The position numbers and the translations under genes are program-made. From Prionace glauca (Eukaryota; Chordata; Chondrichthyes; Carcharhiniformes; Carcharhinidae), in the NCBI GenBank assembly GCA_037974335.1, contig CM075760.1, positions 40,154,603 to 40,218,602 of the forward strand: a stretch of 64,000 nucleotides of DNA. The letters run 5' to 3'. Shown here piece by piece: positions 40,820-50,563 of this stretch (within the stretch, counting starts at the first letter, position 1; each line of letters starts with the position of its first letter). The notes beneath the pieces were generated by a model that was not told where the DNA came from, did not search any database, and was given only the letters and a program-made list of their open reading frames with translations.

Positions 40820-41005
40820 CAACACGACAGCTCAGTGACTAGCACTGCTGGCTGTGCAGACACATGTATTTGGGCCTGTGTCTGTGGGAGTTTGTGCATT
40901 CTCCCCGTGGTTGTGTGGGTTTCCTCCGGGTGCTCCGGTTTCCTCCCACACCCCAAAGATGTGCTATTAGGCTGATTGGTGTAATAAATTGTCCCTAAAT
41001 TAGTC
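40820..41005 (+). mobile_element. tRNA-derived SINE
   Basis: Head CAGTGACTAGCACTGCTG; body GTGTGGGTTTCCTCCGGGTG, CTCCGGTTTCCTCCCACA and CCAAAGATGTGCTATTAGG. It is truncated after TGTAATAAATTGTCCC. Confidence 0.75.
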
Positions 41006-41029
41006 TTCCCTCAATGTGGAATGCCATAA

Positions 41030-41150
41030 GCATAGACAAGGATCTTGGGTGGAGGGGGGGACTCGTAATGTTAAATTGGCGGCGCGGGCTCGTTGGGCCG
41101 AAGGGCCTGTTTCCCGGGCTGTTTTTTTTTGTTCGTTTGTTCTTTGAAAC
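41030..41150 (+). mobile_element. CR1-like LINE 3' tail (TTCTTTG subfamily)
   Basis: GGCGGCGCGGGCTCGTTGGG, CCGAAGGGCCTGTTTCCCGG and TTCGTTTGTTCTTTG. Confidence 0.72.
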
Positions 41151-41514
41151 ACCTCGAGCTGGGCTGCCCTCAGTAGCTTGATAAGGGAAAGGGTGCACTT
41201 TTAGAAACGGGTTTGGGGGAATGAGTTTTCAGTCTGTTAATTATCAGCAGCAAAAGCCAGGATTGCTCATGGATACAAAAATAATTCCAGCCTCAAGGAA
41301 ACATTCTGAAGCTCACTGGCAATTTGCGAAATTCCACATCTGCTGTTTATTTGGAAGATCACAATTACTTCATTGTGAAGTCACTTTATTGTGAACACGC
41401 TTTCTCTGACGCAGCAAAACTCCCGGATAAAATAAACGCAGCGAACTGGCCGCGGTAAAGGCTTCAGGAAACTGTCAGGAGAGCTGGGGGTAGATCAAAG
41501 TAAATTGGAATGCT
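41151..41514. other. Unassigned spacer
   Basis: Nothing recognised. Confidence 0.3.
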
Positions 41515-41630
41515 GAATCTGAAACAGAAACAGAAAACGGTCGAAAATCTCATGAGGTGCGATAGCATCTGCAGAGAGGGAATAGGTCCAATGTTTTGAG
41601 TCGAGTGACCTCTAACGAAGGGCCATCCTG
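41515..41630 (-). repeat. Dispersed repeat fragment, minus strand
   Basis: The minus strand holds TCTGCAGATGCTATCGCACC, GAGATTTTCGACCGTTTTC and TGTTTCAGATTCAGCATTCC; the same family as 6015-6112. Confidence 0.6.
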
Positions 41631-41955
41631 ACACAGGAGGTGACATGAGGATAGAGTTTCTCAATATTAGCAGACTTGGAAACTGCATCAAAAGGCACCA
41701 TCTAAACGAAAGATATCAAACAGATTTAAGAAGTTCGGCGATAAGATAATGCGAGTGGAAATAAAATAATGTTCCTCATCTCTTGTTGAAGTATGATCTT
41801 TTAGGAAGGCCCCTCTAATTCTCACAATGGAGAGTGGATCACTGCTTTTGTTTATCGGTGTGAGAGCACCCTCTTCTTGCAAATAATTGGAATTCGCTTT
41901 GTGATGGAATTGGAACAAATGCTCAGCCACAAGTTCATTTTTCAATTGTATTTGT
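41631..41955. other. Unassigned spacer
   Basis: Nothing recognised. Confidence 0.3.
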
Positions 41956-42085
41956 TTAAAGTTATAATTACACATATAAAGTTATAATTACACATATCAT
42001 ATATATATATATATGATATATATATATGTAATGGTGTACAGATATATATATATGTGTGTATATGTATATATAATGTTATATGTAA
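41956..42085. repeat. Short direct repeat and (AT)n tract
   Basis: AAGTTATAATTACACATAT occurs twice in tandem (from 41959 and about 41979), followed by AT-rich microsatellite to 42085. Confidence 0.85.
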
Positions 42086-42243
42086 TATGTTTGAAGTCAA
42101 TCGTCATTAAATAATGTTGGTAATACCAGATAACAGTACAGCCGGAAACAATTGACAGCTAATTTTTATTGGCACCCACGGACCCATTGCCAACAGGCAA
42201 CTGTTTAACCGTGAATGCTCATGGTGAGGAAATAGTAAAATTC

Positions 42244-42318
42244 CGTCTCTGGGTGGTCTCGAACCATCAACCTTTACGGTTAACAGCCAAACGCGCTGAC
42301 CAATTGCGCCACAGAGAC
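42244..42318 (-). tRNA. tRNA-Asn (GUU), slightly decayed
   Basis: Minus strand: GTCTCTGTGGCGCAATTGGTC, anticodon-loop CTGTTAA with GTT, T arm GATGGTTCGAGACCACC. It is one base longer (75 nt) than the intact copy at 44024. It has an extra base after the anticodon stem and one mismatch in the T stem (A opposite C), so it may be a pseudogene. The flanks match those of the other copy, which shows a segmental duplication. Confidence 0.8.
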
Positions 42319-42399
42319 AGCAACTAAATATACTCCCAACCAGTTTGGGACCAATGATCACGCAATCTGAAGTTTAATTTTATTATTCATGCACTGGGG

Positions 42400-42790
42400 T
42401 TTGCTTCTATCAGGGCTACAATTAACTCTGTCTCATTTGTGACTGTTCATGGCAGTGTTCACTACAATCACACATTTGGTGCAGTCTTGTACAGTAATGC
42501 ACTAGGCCATGTCTCTTTATATACTGCGTTTGACTCATTTGAATCATTATTGCTATAGACTTTGCAACTGTTTACAGTACATTACATGCCGCTTCATTTA
42601 TTAATACATGTAGACATGCCATGATAAATGCTACAAGTCATCGTCTCTGGACTATTATTACTTAGTCAAGAGTTCACTTACGTTACATTAGGCTCCATCT
42701 TAGATATTATTGTGCTAGGCTCTATGTCATGCACTACTGAACACACCCGTGTATCACTAATAAAGCAGACACTTTCTCACTAATTGTTTT
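42400..42790 (+). repeat. Degenerate tandem repeat (GTCTCTTTATAT type)
   Basis: Loose units with cores such as CCATGTCTCTTTATATACTG recur about every 45-50 bp. The same type occurs at 57090-57960 and, inverted, at 62985-63295. The 42500-42790 part is similar, in reverse complement, to 63000-63270 (TAGGCTCCATCTTAGAT against ATCTGAGATGGAGCCTA). Confidence 0.6.
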
Positions 42791-43730
42791 TCTATCAAAT
42801 GTGTCCAATAGATGGAATCGAACAAAGAGCGAGTGAGAAGAATAGATGGATATTAACTAAAAAGTTCATGAAGTGGATGAAATTGTGTTATAGATCAGAG
42901 TGAGTTAGGGCTCGAATTGTGCTAAAGTCAAAAATTATAAGAAGGAACTATATTTACATATACACAGAACATATTATAGAGGCAGGGTTCGGCTGGATTT
43001 CTGAACGGACTAAGGAAAAAAATGAGCGCCGAGGAATGGAAAATCCAGCGAAAAAGAGACATGTGCCCAATTATAATGAAATATTATTTGATAATATCTG
43101 GACGATAAAATAGACAAATCTTTAAATCACTAAAATGTAAGGTTATTCAATAATTAGCTGGTAATCGACATGTTCACTAGCCGGAAGGTAAATATGAATG
43201 CAAGTATTAAATTCACTATCCTTCGGCCAGATTTTCCTGTGAATGTTACTGACAGAGATATTAATGCCATTGCTTTACTGATTGTTCCCTTTCCATGGAA
43301 ACAGGGAAATAAATTTTCCTCAAATATCTCCTCAAACCTGCTGCACTAACCTTGTGATTAAAATGATACAACACCGCCATCTGCTGGCGGTCAACAGCGA
43401 CTGCAGGCGCTAGTGCTTGTGAGTCTGCGAACCGGTTGCTGAAATATGAATATTGAACGATATTGTCCGAGATTGGAGTTTATAGAAGGATCTCGGCTGG
43501 CGTATTCGCCCTTTTTATAACCAGGCACCGCAGATAAATCGTATTCTTCATTTCCCATTGGGAGATCATGTCTGGAAATTGAAGTTGGGATTATGTGAGA
43601 CTTCAAATTGTACATTCGATGCAGTTATCAGACGTAAATCAAATTCAGAATCTTTCTGGGTAAACATTGCTGCCCTCTGCAATTCGTTTGTCAGACATTT
43701 TCACGGTTTAGTCTGAAAAAAGGCACAAAT
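42791..43730. other. Intergenic stretch without recognised gene
   Basis: No family is recognised; the CGCCATCTGCTGGCGG near 43375 is a palindromic tract. Confidence 0.35.
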
Positions 43731-43753
43731 AACACACACACACACACACACAC
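43731..43753 (+). repeat. (CA)n microsatellite
   Basis: About 11 CA units. Confidence 0.9.
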
Positions 43754-44023
43754 GTATTGGAGCCTACAGAGATACAGGGGGGCATACACAGATTCAGGGA
43801 CACATGTAGATGCAGGGGCACACTAGATTCAGACGCAGACATATAGAGATCCCGGTAACTCGAAAACTCGAAAGATACAAAGGCACACACAGTATCAGAG
43901 GTATATACAATGTCTCAGCTTGTACACTGCCAAACTCTCCCTCGTAGTTCCAGACTTTTCAATGAGTTGATGCAGACAATTGTTTGCCCGTGAATGCTGA
44001 TAGTGAGAAAAATAGCAAAAATC

Positions 44024-44040
44024 CGTCCCTGGGTGGTCTC

Positions 44041-44076
<36 letters not shown>

Positions 44077-44097
44077 GACCCATTGCGCCACAGAGAC
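44024..44097 (-). tRNA. tRNA-Asn (anticodon GUU)
   Basis: A 74-nt cloverleaf on the minus strand: acceptor GTCTCTG with CAGGGAC, D arm TGGCGCAATGGGTCAGCGC, anticodon stem-loop CGGCTGTTAACCG with GTT, T arm GTGGTTCGAGACCAC and discriminator G. It agrees with vertebrate tRNA-Asn and is likely functional. Confidence 0.92.
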
Positions 44098-44221
44098 TGA
44101 GACAACAGCAGTTAAATATATTCTAAACTAGTGTGTCAATGACCACAATTCTATTTCTGAAAACCTGTTCCAGAACCGCAGCATGACCGCACTGTTTACA
44201 ATTCTATACAAGTCTCTTTAG

Positions 44222-44510
44222 TTCCGTTGATCCTGCAGCACTGCTGTAGTGTGTTTCTCCTATGAACGGGCAGGTAAAATTAATCCATGTTTCTTATCAC
44301 AGGCAGGAATTCAACGGGAGGGAAGGGAACTGACTACCCGTAGCCCAAAGATTCAACACTTGCCACTCAATCATCAACAACACCATTCACAACTGCACCT
44401 CCTTCCGAATAATGCGATCTATTTCCCTCAGGATTTCGTTCCAAGACTTAATATTTCCCTTGTTTTCCCCCAATTTTGACAGGAGATTCGCTTCAATATA
44501 CAGAGTGAAC
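44222..44510 (+). repeat. Duplicated block, copy 2 (partner 17255-17560)
   Basis: See copy 1. It ends about 15 bp before tRNA-Gly. Confidence 0.65.
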
Positions 44511-44527
44511 AGAGAAAGAAAAAGCTT

Positions 44528-44598
44528 TGCATTGGCCCGGAATCGAACCCGGGCCTCCCGCGTGGGAAGCGAGAATTCTACCACTGAACCACCAATGC
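44528..44598 (-). tRNA. tRNA-Gly (anticodon CCC)
   Basis: A 71-nt cloverleaf on the minus strand: acceptor GCATTGG with CCAATGC, D arm TGGTTCAGTGGTAGAATT, anticodon loop TTCCCAC with CCC, T arm CCCGGGTTCGATTCCGGG, discriminator A. It closely follows vertebrate tRNA-Gly(CCC). Confidence 0.92.
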
Positions 44599-44599
44599 T

Positions 44600-45186
44600 G
44601 CTCTTACTGGCGCTACCCCCACATGCTCTCTCTTCCTTCACACTCAACAGCATTGTAATTTCCTTACTTTGTCCTTTCGTTCCCCAAATGCCCACAAATG
44701 CTCTCACTCAAATCTCACACGCAACATCGCACAAGCCTTTCATGCTGTTCAACACCTTCCTTTCATTCACAACCGCATCTCAAACTTTCACCCTTCCTCC
44801 AAAACACAAGAACTCTGCAACAATCCCCCTCTCACACAGCCTCATTCTCCCAAATCTGCCTCTGCTTTCACCATATCAGTCTAAACACGCTTAAAACGCA
44901 TTCAAATCATTTTCACACTGTCTCTTCCACTCACCCCATATCACTACAATACGCATCATGCCATTCTGCAAAAGCTTTAAGTTGCTACATTTCTTCAAAG
45001 CTGGTACCCAATGCGACACCAGGACAAACTTCCACTTTCTACATTTGATAACACCTATATAGGGTTACAAGTTAGGTCGGAATAAACTCCCCAGGGAGGT
45101 TACTGGTGTTGATGGAAGGCGCGGTCTTCACATCATTTTCCGTAATTTTGGTCTTCCTGTCAGTTCAAACTCCTTGTGGCCTGGGA
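44600..45186. other. Spacer before the full-length LINE
   Basis: A pyrimidine-rich segment (44600-45000) with no recognised gene. Confidence 0.35.
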
Positions 45187-46015
45187 GAACCGAGTTGTGG
45201 ACGAAGCTGCTTTAATTTAAATTGATTATCAGGGCCACACGGTGAAGCCTTTCACTGTTTGCTGAGCAGAGAGAGAGAGAGCTAAGAATTTACCTGTTAA
45301 AAACCTGTTTAAAATAAGTTTAAAGCACTTTGTTCTTTGTAGAACTGTTTAAAGCATTTATTTTATTGTCTTTACTGCTAGTTTAGAACCGAGTTGTGGA
45401 CGAAGCTGCTTTAATTTAAATTGATTATCAGGGCCACACGGTGAAGCCTTTCACTGTTTGCTGAGCAGAGAGAGAGAGAGCTAAGAATTTACCTGTTAAA
45501 AACCTGTTTAAAATAAGTTTAAAGCACTTTGTTCTTTGTAGAACTGTTTAAAGCATTTATTTTATTGTCTTTACTGCTAGTTTAGAACCGAGTTGTGGAC
45601 GAAGCTGCTTTAATTTAAATTGATTATCAGGGCCACACGGTGAAGCCTTTCACTGTTTGCTGAGCAGAGAGAGAGAGAGCTAAGAATTTACCTGTTAAAA
45701 ACCTGTTTAAAATAAGTTTAAAGCACTTTGTTCTTTGTAGAACTGTTTAAAGCATTTATTTTATTGTCTTTACTGCTAGTTTAGAACGAGTTGTGGACGA
45801 AGCTGCTTTAATTTAAATTAATTATCAGGGCCACACGGTGAAGCCTTTCACTGTTTGCTGAGCAGAGAGAGAGAGAGCTAAGAATTTACCTGTTAAAAAC
45901 CTGTTTAAAATAAGTTTAAAGCACTTTGTTCTTTGTAGAACTGTTTAAAGCATTTATTTTATTGTCTTTACTGCTAGTTTAGAACCGAGTTGTGGACGAG
46001 CCTGCTTCTAATCAG
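45187..46015 (+). repeat. 199-bp tandem monomers at the LINE 5' end
   Basis: Units start at 45187, 45386, 45585, 45784 (one base shorter) and, partially, at 45982. They are almost identical. Each has GAACCGAGTTGTGGACGAAG, a GA-run, AAAACCTGTTTAAAATAAG and TTTATTGTCTTTACTGC. The fifth flows into the LINE 5' UTR (CGAGCCTGCTTCTAATCAG), so they look like promoter monomers, as in mouse L1, although that role is inference. Confidence 0.9.
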
Positions 46016-46251
46016 CGCCAGGTTTAAAAGGAGGCCTGGTGTAGACAGCGGGCAGCGTCTGAGCGGGCAGCGGAGTGAGAGGGAAGCAGAGTGAGCTAAT
46101 AGGGCTTAATATCAAAAAGGGCTGGAGGGAAAAAGGACAGGTGAGTTCGTTTGAAAAAAAACAAGGAAAAAAAAAAAATTTTTTTTTTTCCAATACTACT
46201 ACAGCAAGAAACAAGGAAAATTTTTTTCCACATAAAACATTACAGTGAATA

Positions 46252-47151
46252 ATGGAGGGGCATGTGATGTGTGGTTTCTGTATGATGTGGGAACTGGTGG
46301 ACCCCAGGGTCCTTCCCAGTGACCATGTCTGCAGTAAGTGCAGGTTGCTGGAGGAGCTCCAGCTCAAGGTGGATGAGCTGGCCTCTGAGCTACAGACACT
46401 GAGGCTCATCAGGGGGAGAGAGGGTGCCCCTAGACTGGCTAAATCTAAGGGTCAGGGACAAAAGGGGGCTGCTGGGAGGAGGAAGGGGGGTGAGGAGAGG
46501 AGGCCTCAGCCTCTTAACCTGCATAACAGGTTTGAGGTTCTTGCTCCCAGTCTGGAAGAGGACGAGGCAAGAGAGGTTGGTGAGCAAACTGCACACGGTA
46601 CAGTGATGCAGCAGGACATAGGCAAAGAGAAGGGGAAAAGGAACGTAGTAGTGATTGGGGATAGTGGGGTGAAGGGTATTGACACTGTCCTTTGTCACAA
46701 TGACAAAGTGCACAGAAGGGTGTGTTGTCTGCCTGGTGCTCGGGTACAGGATGTCGCAGCTGGGCTGCAGAAGAATCTGGAGTGGGAGGGTGAGAACCCA
46801 GTCGTTGTAGTACATGTGGGTGCCGGCGACGTAGGCAAAATGCGGACTGAGGATCTGGGAAGGGAGTATGAGAAGCTGGGAATGGAATTAAAAAGTAGAA
46901 CCGACAAGGTGGTTATCTCTGGGCTACTGCCTGAACCGAGGGCAGACGGGTGTAGGGTTGATAGGATAAAGGAAGTAAATGGGTGGCTCAGGGATTGGTG
47001 TGGGAGGAATGGGTTCGAATTTATGGGGCATTGGCACCAGTATTGGGGTAGGTGGGACCTGTTCGGGCAGGATGGGGTTGGTCTGAATCATGCTGGGACC
47101 AGAGTGCTGGCGAATCGAGTAAAGAGGACTGTAGACAAGGCTTTAAACTAA
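46252..47151 (+). CDS. LINE ORF1 (CR1-type, zinc-knuckle-like plus SGNH esterase)
   Basis: A 299-residue protein thought to bind LINE RNA in the ribonucleoprotein particle. Residues about 7-30 hold two CxxC-like pairs (CGFC and CSKC). Residues 32-54 form a leucine-rich helix (LLEELQLKVDELASELQTL), a likely coiled coil. Residues about 130-299 resemble the CR1/L2 ORF1 esterase: GDS in VVVIGDSGVKG, VVVVHVGAGDVG (usual GTND replaced by GAGD, so the catalytic oxyanion Asn may be absent) and a DGVGLNHAGTRVLA block with the final histidine. The start is the first ATG of the frame, after a stop-rich 5' UTR. It ends at TAA 36 nt before the ORF2 ATG, in the same frame. Confidence 0.85.
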   Translation: MEGHVMCGFCMMWELVDPRVLPSDHVCSKCRLLEELQLKVDELASELQTLRLIRGREGAPRLAKSKGQGQKGAAGRRKGGEERRPQPLNLHNRFEVLAPSLEEDEAREVGEQTAHGTVMQQDIGKEKGKRNVVVIGDSGVKGIDTVLCHNDKVHRRVCCLPGARVQDVAAGLQKNLEWEGENPVVVVHVGAGDVGKMRTEDLGREYEKLGMELKSRTDKVVISGLLPEPRADGCRVDRIKEVNGWLRDWCGRNGFEFMGHWHQYWGRWDLFGQDGVGLNHAGTRVLANRVKRTVDKALN

Positions 47152-47187
47152 TTAGGGGGGGGGGAGGGTGCGAGGGTAGGTGACGCT

Positions 47188-50097
47188 ATGAGGTCTAAAG
47201 TTAAGGATAGGGTACAGGTAAGGGAAGAGGCAAAGGATGTCCCAATTGGTGGCGTTACGGCAAGTAGGGTCCAGGTGAAGGCTGGGATGAAAGCGCTTTA
47301 TCTGAATGCACGAAGCATTCGGAATAAAGTGGATGAGCTGATGGCGCAGATCGACACAAATGGATACGATCTGGTGGCCATTACAGAGACGTGGCTGCAA
47401 GGTGACAGGGACTGGGAGATGAATGTACAGGGTTATCAAGTGTTTAGGAAGGATAGGCAGGAGGAAAGAGGGGGTGGCGTAGCTCTGCTGATTAAGGATA
47501 GTATCAAGGTGGTAGCAAGGGATGATATTGGAGCCAAGGAGCAGAAAGTGGAATCGTTGTGGGTGGAGATTAGGAACAGCAAAGGGAGGAAGACGCTAGT
47601 GGGTGTCGTCTATAGGCCCCCGAATAATGATCTGGAGGTGGGGCGGGCTGTTAACGCGCAAATAAGTGCGGCGTGCAGGAATGGGATGGCAGTAGTTATG
47701 GGAGATTTCAATCTGCATATTGATTTGTCGACCCATGTTGGACGAGGTGGGCTCGAGGAGGAGTTCTTGGAATGCTGCAGGGATAATTTCCTTGAACAGT
47801 GTGTGTTGGAGCCGACGAGGGAGCGAGCTATCTTGGATCTGGTGCTATGTAATGAGGCGGGTAGAATTAGGGACCTTGCGGTGAAGGATCCTCTTGGAGA
47901 GAGTGATCATTGTATGGTGGAGTTTCTGGTGCAGATGGAGGAGAAGAAAGTGGGTTCCCAGACACGCGTCCTTTGTTTGAATAGAGGGGAGTATGGTAGG
48001 ATGAGAGAAGAATTGGCGAATGTGGACTGGGGGAGTGCGTTGGAAGGTAGGTCTGCTGAGGAGCAGTGGAGGATCTTTAAGGAGATCTTTCTTGGTGCTC
48101 AGCAGAAATTTATTCCGATGGTTAAAAAGGACAGTAGGAGGAGAGGTAATAAGCCGTGGATAACGAAGGAGGTGAAGGAAAGTGTTAAATTAAAAGCGGA
48201 GGAGTTTAGAGTAGCTAAGAGCAGTGGGCGAGAAGAGGATTGGGAAAGGTTTAAATGTCAACAAAGATTGACAAAGAAGTTGATAAAGGAGGGTAGGAGA
48301 AGCTATGAGGCTGGGCTAGCACTTAATATAAAAAAGGATAGCAAGAGTTTTTATAAATATATAAAAAGGAAGAGGCTGGCTAGGGTGAACGTTGGTCCTT
48401 CAGAGGATGAGAAAGGGGAGCTAGTGGTAGGGGATGGGGATATGGCTAAGGTCTTGAATAACTTTTTTGTTTCTGTCTTCACGGAGGAGGACGTGAATAA
48501 TTTGCCGGGTGTTAGCGATGGAAAGGTGGTAGGAATGGAGGGTCTTAATGACATTACTGTTACGAGAGAGGTGGTGCTCGACAGACTGGAGGGGCTGATT
48601 GTGGACAAGTCCCCAGGACCGGGTGGAATGCATCCGAGGGTTCTGAAAGAAATGGCGGAGGTGATAGTGGATGCCTTGGTGGTTATTTTCCAGACGTCGC
48701 TGGATTCCGGGGAAGTGCCGGAAGATTGGAAAACGGCTAATGTTACGCCGTTGTTTAAGAAGGGTGCCAGGCAAAAGGCGGGGAATTATAGGCCGGTTAG
48801 ATTAACGTCTGTGGTAGGTAAAATGTTAGAATCCGTCATTAAGGAGGAAATAGCGAGGCATCTTGAGGGGAATTGCTTGATAGAGCGGACGCAACACAGT
48901 TTCATTAAAGGGAAGTCGTGTCTGACAAATTTACTGGAGTTCTATGAGGATGTGTCTAGGGCAATGGATAGAGGAGAGCCGGTGGATGTGGTCTTTCTGG
49001 ATTTTCAGAAGGCGTTTGACAAGGTACCTCACAAGAGGTTATTGCAGAAGGTCAGGGGACATGGAGTTGGGGGTAGGGTGTTAGCGTGGATAGAGGATTG
49101 GTTGTCAAATAGGAGGCAGAGAGTGGGGGTCAATGGGTGCTATTCGGATTGGCGGTTGGTGACTAGTGGGGTGCCCCAGGGGTCGGTGCTGGGGCCTCAG
49201 CTATTTACCATTTATATAGATGATCTGGAGGAGGGAACCGAGTGCAGGGTGTCGAAATTTGCTGATGACACCAAGATTGGGGGAAAGGCAAATTGTGCGG
49301 AGGGTGTGGAGAGTCTGCAGAAGGACCTAGGTAGGCTGGGCGAATGGGCCAGGAAATGGCAAATGGAATTTAATGTTGGCAAGTGTGAGGTGGTCCACTT
49401 TGTTAGGAGGAATGGTAGGTAGGAATATTACTTACGTGGCGAAAAACTGCAGCAGGCGACGGTGCAGAGGGACCTCAGGGTCCTTGTGCATGAGTCGCAA
49501 AAACCCAGCTTGCAGGTGCAGCAGGTGGTCAGGAAGGCGAATGGGTTGCTGGCCTTCATAGCGTGGGGGATTGAATATAAAAGTAGGGAGGTCTTGCTGC
49601 AGCTGTATAGGGCATTGGTGAGGCTGCAGCTGGAGTACTGTGCACAGTTTTGGGCGCCACACCTGCGCAAGGATATTTTGGCCCTGGAGGGAGTGCAGAG
49701 GAGGTTTACTAGTCTGATACCAGAGTTGAGGGGATTGAGCTATGAGGAGAGGCTGAATAAACTAGGCTTGTACTCGTTAGAGTTTAGAAGAATGAGGGGA
49801 GATCTCATTGAGACGTATAAGATGATGAATGGGATGGATAGGATAGAGGTGGATAGACTCTTCCTGCTCAGAAAAGACAGTAGGACTAGGGGGCACAGCC
49901 TCAAGATAAAGGGGGGGCAGTTTAGAACAGAGTTGAGGAGGAACTTCTTCACTCAAAGGGTGGTGAATCTCTGGAATTCTCTGCCGGTTGAAGTGGTGGA
50001 GGCTGCCTCGCTAAATATTTTTAAGACGCGGGTTGATGGGTTTTTGATAAGAGAGGGGATTAAGGGTTATGAGGAGAGGGCGGGAAGGTGGAACTGA
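47188..50097 (+). CDS. LINE ORF2 (APE endonuclease plus reverse transcriptase), one stop
   Basis: About 969 codons. The N-terminal APE-type endonuclease has ALYLNARSIRNK, LVAITETWLQ, GGGVALL, VYRPPN, VVMGDFNLHI and SDHCMVEF. The middle RT has [16 protein letters not shown] (other copies have SPGPDG), [34 protein letters not shown] (motif A), [20 protein letters not shown] (motif B) and FADDTKIGG (motif C, catalytic DD). The C-terminal region has LVRLQLEYCAQFWAPH, RRFTSLIPELRGLSYEERLN and FFTQRVVNLWNSLPVEVVEA. The frame is interrupted once, at codon 745 (TAG at 49420-49422), where related copies have AAG (Lys). The protein would thus be cut after the RT. Endonuclease and RT are intact, so it is a very young copy. 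Confidence 0.9.
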
Positions 50098-50200
50098 GCC
50101 ACGACAGATCAGCCATGATCTTATTGAATGGCGGGGCAGGCTCGAAGGGCCAGATGGCCTACTCCTGCTCCTATTTCTTATGTTCTTATGTTCTTATGTC

Positions 50201-50563
50201 TGGAGGGTGAGAACGGTCAGTGACTGTCTCCTCTCCCCCTCGGAGCCCTGGGTCCAGAGGGTGAGAACGGTCTGTGTGTCTCCTCTCCCCCTCGGAGCCC
50301 TGGGTCCAGAGGGTGAGAACGGTCAGTGTGTCCCCTCTCCCCCTCGGAGCCCTGGGTCCAGAGGGTGCGAACGGTCAGTGTGTCTCCTCTCCCCCTCGGA
50401 GCCCTGGGTCCAGAGGGTGAGAACGGTCAGTGTGTCTCCTCTCCCCCTCGGAGCCCTGGGTCCAGAGGGTGAGAACGGTCAGTGTGTCTCCTCTCCCCCT
50501 CGGAGCCCTGGGTCCAGAGGGTGAGAACGGTCAGTGTGTCTCCTCTCCCCCTCGGAGCCCTGG
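50201..50563 (+). repeat. 52-bp minisatellite, about 7 copies
   Basis: Unit: GGTGAGAACGGTCAGTGTGT, then CTCCTCTCCCCCTCGGAGCC and CTGGGTCCAGA. Starts at 50206, 50260, 50312, 50364 and so on; the first unit is 54 bp. It fills exactly the gap between two LINE copies. Confidence 0.93.

Larger units (their letters stand above)
45187..50199 (+). mobile_element. Full-length CR1-like LINE (about 5.0 kb)
   Basis: Order: four 199-bp 5' monomers plus a partial fifth, GC-rich 5' UTR, ORF1 (46252-47151), ORF2 (47188-50097) and a 3' UTR ending in three TTCTTATG units. It belongs to the CR1 clade by its esterase-type ORF1, APE endonuclease, RT motifs and short terminal repeat instead of poly-A. ORF2 holds a single in-frame stop at 49420-49422; otherwise both ORFs are open. 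It is the probable source type of the truncated copies at 15066, 21220, 38309 and 50567. Confidence 0.93.

Noticed and set aside
46390-46815. Minus-strand frames opposite LINE ORF1 and ORF2
   Set aside because: Shadows of the LINE coding strand.
50201-50563. Open frame through the 52-bp minisatellite into the LINE
   Set aside because: An accidental fusion of repeat frame and truncated LINE frame, not a gene.
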